DNA from: Streptomyces sp. RKAG293
Lineage (GTDB): Bacteria > Actinomycetota > Actinomycetes > Streptomycetales > Streptomycetaceae
Direction: 5' to 3'
NCBI RefSeq assembly: GCF_023701745.1
Contig: NZ_JAJOZB010000001.1
Span: 4,718,501-4,782,500, forward strand
DNA: 64,000 nt
Below, piece after piece: positions 59,855-64,000 of this stretch (its first letter is position 1; the number at the start of each line of letters is the position of its first letter). Made by a program: the position numbers and the translations under genes. Under the pieces are notes generated by a model. It was not told the DNA's origin, ran no database searches, and was given only the letters and a program-made list of their open reading frames with translations.

Positions 59855-61902
59855 GAGGCCGCGGCCTCGTGGATCTCGAACCAGATCGCCTTGCCGTCGC
59901 CCCGGGGATCGACGCCCCAGGCGTCGGCCAGTTCCTCGATCAGCAGCAGACCGCGCCCCGACGAGGCCATCTCGCCGGGGCTGCGGCGATGCGGCATGTC
60001 GTCGCTGCGGTCGCCCACGTCGATCCGCAGCCGGCGCCTGGCGGGCACCCCCATCAGGCGCGCGGTCAGCACCGCGTCCTCGTCGGTGTGCACCAGCACG
60101 TTGGTGATCAGCTCCGAGACCAGCAGCACCGCCGCGTCCACCTGGTCCGGCACGGTCCAGTCGTGCAGCAGCGCGCGGATCTCGTGGCGGGCCTCGCGGA
60201 TCTGCCGCGGCGCGCTCTGCGAGATGGTCAGTACCGTCCGGCGCACCGGTACGTGGCAGCTCGGCCCGTCCAGGTCGCGGCGCAGCAGCATCAGCGCGAT
60301 GTCGTCCTCGCGGCGGTCGGCGAGCGGCCCGGTGGTGTGGTGCGACGCCGGCCCGTGCACCGCCCGCACCAGATGGTCGGCGAGCGCCTCCAGATCGTCC
60401 GACGGCCCGGTCTCCAGGGCGGCGCGCAGCCGCTGCCAACCGGTGTCCAGGTCATGGCCGCCGGTCTCGATCAGCCCGTCGGTGCAGATCAGCAGGACTT
60501 CGCCGGGATCCAGCACCAGCCGGGTCGTGGGGTAATCGCTGTCCGGGGCGATGCCCAGCGGCAGGCCGCCCGCGGTGCGGCGGATGATCGTGGTGCCGTC
60601 GCCCATCCGGATGGCGGGCTCCGGGTGCCCGGCCCTGACCACGTCCAGGGTGCCGGTCGCCGGGTCCGCCTCCAGGTACAGGCAGGTCGCGAAGCGGTCG
60701 TCGTCGCCGTGGTCGGGGTCGCTGAGCCCGGCGAGGAACCGTGAGGTGCGCGACAGCACCGCGTCCGGGTGGTGGCCCTCGGCGGCGTAGGCGCGCAGCG
60801 CGATCCGCAGCTGGCCCATGAGCCCGGCGGCGCGTACGTCATGGCCCTGCACATCGCCGATGACCAGCGCGGTGCGGCCGGACGGCAGGTCGATCGCGTC
60901 GTACCAGTCGCCGCCGACCTGCAGCCCGCCGCCGGTCGGCACATAGCGGGCGGCGACCGTCATGCCCTCGATGCCGGGACCCCGGGTGGGGAGCATGGTG
61001 CGCTGCAGGCCGTCGGAGAGCTCCCGCTCGGATTCGTGCAGGTGGGCGCGGGAGAGCGCCTGGGCGAGCATCCGGGCGACGGTGGTGAGGACGGAGCGCT
61101 CGTCGGGGGTGAAGGCGACCGGTTCGCGGAAGGCCGCCATCCACGCGCCGATCGTGTTGCCCGCGACCACCAGCGGCAGAAAGGCCCAGGAGGAGCGGCC
61201 GAACGGCCTGGCGAGCGGCCAGGTCGCCGGGAAGCGCTGTTCGTACGCCTCGGGGGTCGGCAGATAGACGGCCCGGCCGGTGCGGGCCACCAGCGTGGCC
61301 GGGTAGTCGGTGGCCATCGGCATGTCCGTGAACGGGCCGTCGGTGCCGACGGAGTGGCCGTGGTGCCCGATGATCGCCAGCCGGTCGCCCCGGACGCCGA
61401 AGACGGCCAGCCCGTCGGGTGAGAACCCCGGCATCGACAGCGTCGCGGCGACCCGCAGCACCTCGGACGTGCTGTCCGCCTCCGCCAGCGCCCGTCCGGC
61501 GTCCAGCAGGAAGGCCTCCCGGGCCCGCCGCCAGTCCCCGGAGGGCGACGCACCGCCCGAGGTGGCGGCGCGCGCCTCGTGCAGCGTCCCGGCCATCGTC
61601 AGCCGGCCGGTCGGCCGCATCCGGATGCGTACGGTCCGCAGGATGCTGCCGTCGTCGCCGATCACCCGCATCAGGGACTCCACCACGGTGCCCTCGGCGC
61701 GGGCGAGGGCGAGCCCGCCGTTCAGCGCCACGAAATCCTCGGCGTGCAGGCACGCGCGCACGGCGGACGACCGGGACGTGACCGGGTCCGCGGGAAGCCC
61801 CAGCAGCGCGGCCGCCGTCGCGTTCATCGCCACGGTGCCGGCGGTCTCGTCCCAGTGCCACAGCCCCGTGCCGACGGCTGCCAGAACGTCCTCGGTGCGC
61901 AT
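59839..61902 (-). CDS. PAS-GAF-PP2C phosphatase with HATPase domain (second copy)
   Basis: A 687-residue regulator. A PAS domain comes first (LHAEDFVALNGGLALARAEG), then GAF (about 130-290), PP2C/SpoIIE with VGGDWYDAIDLPSG and GDVQGHDVRAAG, and a C-terminal anti-sigma HATPase (LLVSELITNVLVHT, SGRGLLLIEELADAWGV). It is homologous in layout to the 885-residue protein at 1.5-4.2 kb but shorter at the N-terminus. It likely dephosphorylates an anti-sigma antagonist and so switches a sigma factor on. The ATG is at 61902, divergent from aspS. Confidence 0.9.
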   Translation of the reverse strand: MRTEDVLAAVGTGLWHWDETAGTVAMNATAAALLGLPADPVTSRSSAVRACLHAEDFVALNGGLALARAEGTVVESLMRVIGDDGSILRTVRIRMRPTGRLTMAGTLHEARAATSGGASPSGDWRRAREAFLLDAGRALAEADSTSEVLRVAATLSMPGFSPDGLAVFGVRGDRLAIIGHHGHSVGTDGPFTDMPMATDYPATLVARTGRAVYLPTPEAYEQRFPATWPLARPFGRSSWAFLPLVVAGNTIGAWMAAFREPVAFTPDERSVLTTVARMLAQALSRAHLHESERELSDGLQRTMLPTRGPGIEGMTVAARYVPTGGGLQVGGDWYDAIDLPSGRTALVIGDVQGHDVRAAGLMGQLRIALRAYAAEGHHPDAVLSRTSRFLAGLSDPDHGDDDRFATCLYLEADPATGTLDVVRAGHPEPAIRMGDGTTIIRRTAGGLPLGIAPDSDYPTTRLVLDPGEVLLICTDGLIETGGHDLDTGWQRLRAALETGPSDDLEALADHLVRAVHGPASHHTTGPLADRREDDIALMLLRRDLDGPSCHVPVRRTVLTISQSAPRQIREARHEIRALLHDWTVPDQVDAAVLLVSELITNVLVHTDEDAVLTARLMGVPARRRLRIDVGDRSDDMPHRRSPGEMASSGRGLLLIEELADAWGVDPRGDGKAIWFEIHEAAASDGRP

Positions 61903-62022
61903 TAGGACAGTTTATGAGGGTTTGGCCGACTCATACGAATGGGGGTGGACGGCCTGGCGCCGGTAGGCTGTGACGGGCCCCTTCTGGGCTCCTTCACCGA
62001 AATCCGACGACTTGGATGAACG

Positions 62023-63789
62023 ATGCATCGGTACCGGTCCCACACCTGCGGCGAGCTGCGCGCCACTGACGTCGACACCGACGTCCGCCTGTCCGGGTGG
62101 CTGCACAATCGCCGCGATCTGGGCGGCGTCCTCTTCGTCGACCTCCGGGACCACTACGGCTTCGTCCAGCTGGTCGTGCGGCCGGGCTCGCCCGGGTACG
62201 AGCAGCTCAGCAGCCAGTCCAAGGAATCCGTCGTCCGCGTCGACGGCCGGGTGCTCGCGCGCAGCGCGGAGAACGTGAACCCGGACCTGCCGACCGGCGG
62301 GATCGAGATCGACGTCACCTCCTTCGAGGTGCTCGGCGCCGCGGACCCGCTGCCCTTCCCGGTCTTCCCGGAGGACAACGCCAACGAGGAGGCGCGGCTC
62401 ACCAACCGCTTCCTGGACCTGCGCCGGCAGCGCATGCACAAGAACATCATGCTGCGCTCGGACGTCATCTCCTTCCTCCGCAAGGAGATGACCGCGCTCG
62501 GCTTCAACGAGCTGGCCACCCCGATCCTGTCGGCCACTTCCCCCGAGGGCGCCCGCGACTTCCTGGTGCCCTCGCGGGTGCACGCCGGCAAGTTCTACGC
62601 GCTCCCGCAGGCACCGCAGCAGTTCAAGCAGCTGCTGATGATCGCCGGCTTCGACCGCTACTTCCAGATCGCGCCGTGCTTCCGCGACGAGGACTCCCGG
62701 GCGGACCGCTCGCCCGGCGAGTTCTACCAGCTCGACATCGAGATGAGCTTCGTCGAGCAGGAGGACGTCTTCGGCGTCATCGAGAAGGTCATGACCGACC
62801 TCTTCACCCAGTACGGCGGCGGCCGTGAGGTCACCTCGCCGTTCCCGCGCATCCCGCTGCGCGAGTCGATGCTCAAGTACGGCAACGACAAGCCGGACCT
62901 GCGCGCCAAGCTCGAACTCGTCGACGTCTCGGACGTCTTCGCCGGCTCCGGCTTCAAGGCCTTCGCCGACAAGCACGTCCGCGCGCTGGCCGTGCCGGAC
63001 ACCGCGGCCCAGCCGCGCAAGTTCTTCGACCAGATGGGCGAGTACGCGGTCGAGCAGGGCGCCAAGGGCCTGGCCTGGGTCCGCGTCGGCGAGGACAACG
63101 CCCTCACCGGCCCGATCGCCAAGTTCCTGACCGAGGACGACGTCAAGGCACTGCTGGCCGCCGTCGACGCCAAGCCCGGTCACGCGATCTTCTTCGGCGC
63201 CGGCGAGTTCGCCGAGGTCTCCAAGATCATGGCGGCCGTCCGCGTCGAGGCCGCCAAGCGCGCCGGCCACTTCGAGGAGAACGTCTTCCGGTTCTGCTGG
63301 GTCGTCGACTTCCCGATGTTCGAGAAGAACGAGGACACCGGCGCGATCGAGTTCTCCCACAACCCGTTCTCCATGCCGCAGGGCGGCCTGGAGGCGCTGG
63401 AGACCAAGGACCCGCTCGACATCCTCGCCTGGCAGTACGACATCGTCTGCAACGGCATCGAGCTGTCGTCCGGCGCGATCCGGAACCACGAGCCCGCGGT
63501 CATGTACAAGGCGTTCGAGATCGCCGGCTACGACCAGGCGACCGTGGAGAAGGAGTTCGGCGGCATGCTCCGCGCCTTCCACTTCGGCGCCCCGCCGCAC
63601 GGCGGCATCGCCCCGGGCGTGGACCGCATGGTCATGCTGCTCGCGGACGAGCCGAACATCCGCGAGACGATCGCCTTCCCGCTCAACCAGCACGCCCAGG
63701 ACCTGCTCATGGGCGCGCCGAGCGAGGTCGAGGAGAGCCGGCTGCGCGAGCTGCACATCCAGCTCCGCAAGCCGCAGCCGAAGGTCTGA
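62023..63789 (+). CDS. aspS: Aspartyl-tRNA synthetase
   Basis: A 588-residue class II synthetase of the bacterial type. The N-terminal anticodon-binding OB domain ([23 protein letters not shown]) is followed by class II motif 2 ([21 protein letters not shown]), the bacterial GAD insertion and motif 3 ([14 protein letters not shown]). It charges tRNA-Asp, and possibly also tRNA-Asn if the organism uses the amidotransferase route. It is an essential housekeeping gene and a good position marker. Confidence 0.97.
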   Translation: MHRYRSHTCGELRATDVDTDVRLSGWLHNRRDLGGVLFVDLRDHYGFVQLVVRPGSPGYEQLSSQSKESVVRVDGRVLARSAENVNPDLPTGGIEIDVTSFEVLGAADPLPFPVFPEDNANEEARLTNRFLDLRRQRMHKNIMLRSDVISFLRKEMTALGFNELATPILSATSPEGARDFLVPSRVHAGKFYALPQAPQQFKQLLMIAGFDRYFQIAPCFRDEDSRADRSPGEFYQLDIEMSFVEQEDVFGVIEKVMTDLFTQYGGGREVTSPFPRIPLRESMLKYGNDKPDLRAKLELVDVSDVFAGSGFKAFADKHVRALAVPDTAAQPRKFFDQMGEYAVEQGAKGLAWVRVGEDNALTGPIAKFLTEDDVKALLAAVDAKPGHAIFFGAGEFAEVSKIMAAVRVEAAKRAGHFEENVFRFCWVVDFPMFEKNEDTGAIEFSHNPFSMPQGGLEALETKDPLDILAWQYDIVCNGIELSSGAIRNHEPAVMYKAFEIAGYDQATVEKEFGGMLRAFHFGAPPHGGIAPGVDRMVMLLADEPNIRETIAFPLNQHAQDLLMGAPSEVEESRLRELHIQLRKPQPKV

Positions 63790-63799
63790 CCGGCGGCCC

Positions 63800-63830
63800 C
63801 CGGTTCCGGACGCATTCCGTCCGGGACCGG
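63800..63830 (+). terminator. aspS terminator
   Basis: A 13-bp stem with one G-T pair (CCGGTTCCGGACG with its partner) around CATTC, 10 bp after the aspS stop codon. Confidence 0.8.
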
Positions 63831-63895
63831 AGGCAACCCGGAAGGAGTGCCATCGCGTTCCACTGATGTGGAAGGGACACGATGGCGAGTAGACG

Positions 63896-64000
63896 ATGCT
63901 GACGCCCCCGGACTTCGAGGAGTTCGTGGCGGCGCGGGGCCCGCGACTGCTGCGCGTCGCCTGGCTGCTGACCGGCGACGCCCATCTCGCGGAAGACCTG
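63896..64000 (+). CDS. SigE-family RNA polymerase sigma factor (5' part only)
   Basis: The first 35 codons of a gene cut by the window edge. The residues (FEEFVAARGPRLLRVAWLLTGD then AHLAEDL) are the start of region 2 of the SigE-type ECF sigma factors of actinobacteria. The ATG at 63896 has only a weak ribosome-binding site. It follows aspS after a terminator. Confidence 0.7.
   Translation, partial: MLTPPDFEEFVAARGPRLLRVAWLLTGDAHLAEDL

Noticed and set aside
61940-61970. A vegetative promoter before aspS
   Set aside because: TAGGCT at 61964 is a fair -10 element, but the best -35-like hexamer is only 12 bp away, so no full promoter could be supported.

Overview
The window looks like a chromosomal core segment of a streptomycete or close relative. 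By eye the DNA is very GC-rich with G/C at almost every third codon position, GTG and TTG starts are common, stop/start overlaps (GTGA, ATGA, TGATG) are frequent, and the gene set is typical of that group (SpoIIE-type PP2C phosphatases with anti-sigma ATPase domains, a mycothiol-type DinB enzyme, a Bpa proteasome activator, DUF5819/HTTM, LURP-one, DUF6458). No transposase, integrase, tRNA, rRNA or CRISPR array was seen, and base use looks uniform.

Layout. 0-8.5 kb: an azoreductase divergent from an HxlR regulator, a large PP2C phosphatase, a DUF2252 protein, a J-domain protein, a rhodanese and an orphan acyl-CoA dehydrogenase with a KstR-like box. 8.5-19.4 kb: phenylacetate (paa) catabolism: paaEDCBA on the minus strand, a DUF5819/HTTM membrane pair, a TrmH/SpoU methyltransferase, paaN, paaH and a TetR regulator that is a good PaaR candidate. 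19.4-24.5 kb: a lipoprotein hydrolase, bkdR and a first branched-chain 2-oxoacid dehydrogenase operon (bkdABC). 24.5-29.3 kb: mobA-like, DUF6457 and moeA genes, a potassium channel and a quinone oxidoreductase. 29.4-35.4 kb: a proline-rich surface protein, a PadR/ABC/FtsX unit and the Bpa homologue. 35.5-41.3 kb: two divergent Ser/Thr kinases, an APH-fold kinase, a frameshifted PNPOx-family gene and a NarL-type response regulator. 41.6-45.2 kb: a second BCKDH-type operon with a strong terminator. 45.3-64 kb: a GntR/MFS pair, a nitrilase-family amidase, a SGNH esterase, a thioredoxin-NHL protein, an M18 aminopeptidase, a collagen-like secreted protein, a FadE5-type acyl-CoA dehydrogenase, SseB-like and pirin genes, a second PP2C phosphatase, aspS and the start of a SigE-family sigma factor.

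How the parts may work together. The paa genes form one divergent regulon: the motif ACCGA-N4-TCGGT occurs in front of paaA, between paaN and paaH, and again in front of bkdA. This suggests that one TetR repressor could link aromatic-acid and branched-chain acid catabolism. The two bkd operons and two acyl-CoA dehydrogenases give the region an acyl-CoA theme; bkd products prime branched fatty acids and polyketides. Convergent genes are repeatedly separated by perfect GC-rich hairpins. Short tandem repeats are unusually frequent, both between genes (units of 8, 14 and 18-19 bp) and inside genes as in-frame 6- or 12-bp units.

All calls come from reading the sequence; no database search was run. 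Start codons chosen on ribosome-binding-site spacing are marked as such.
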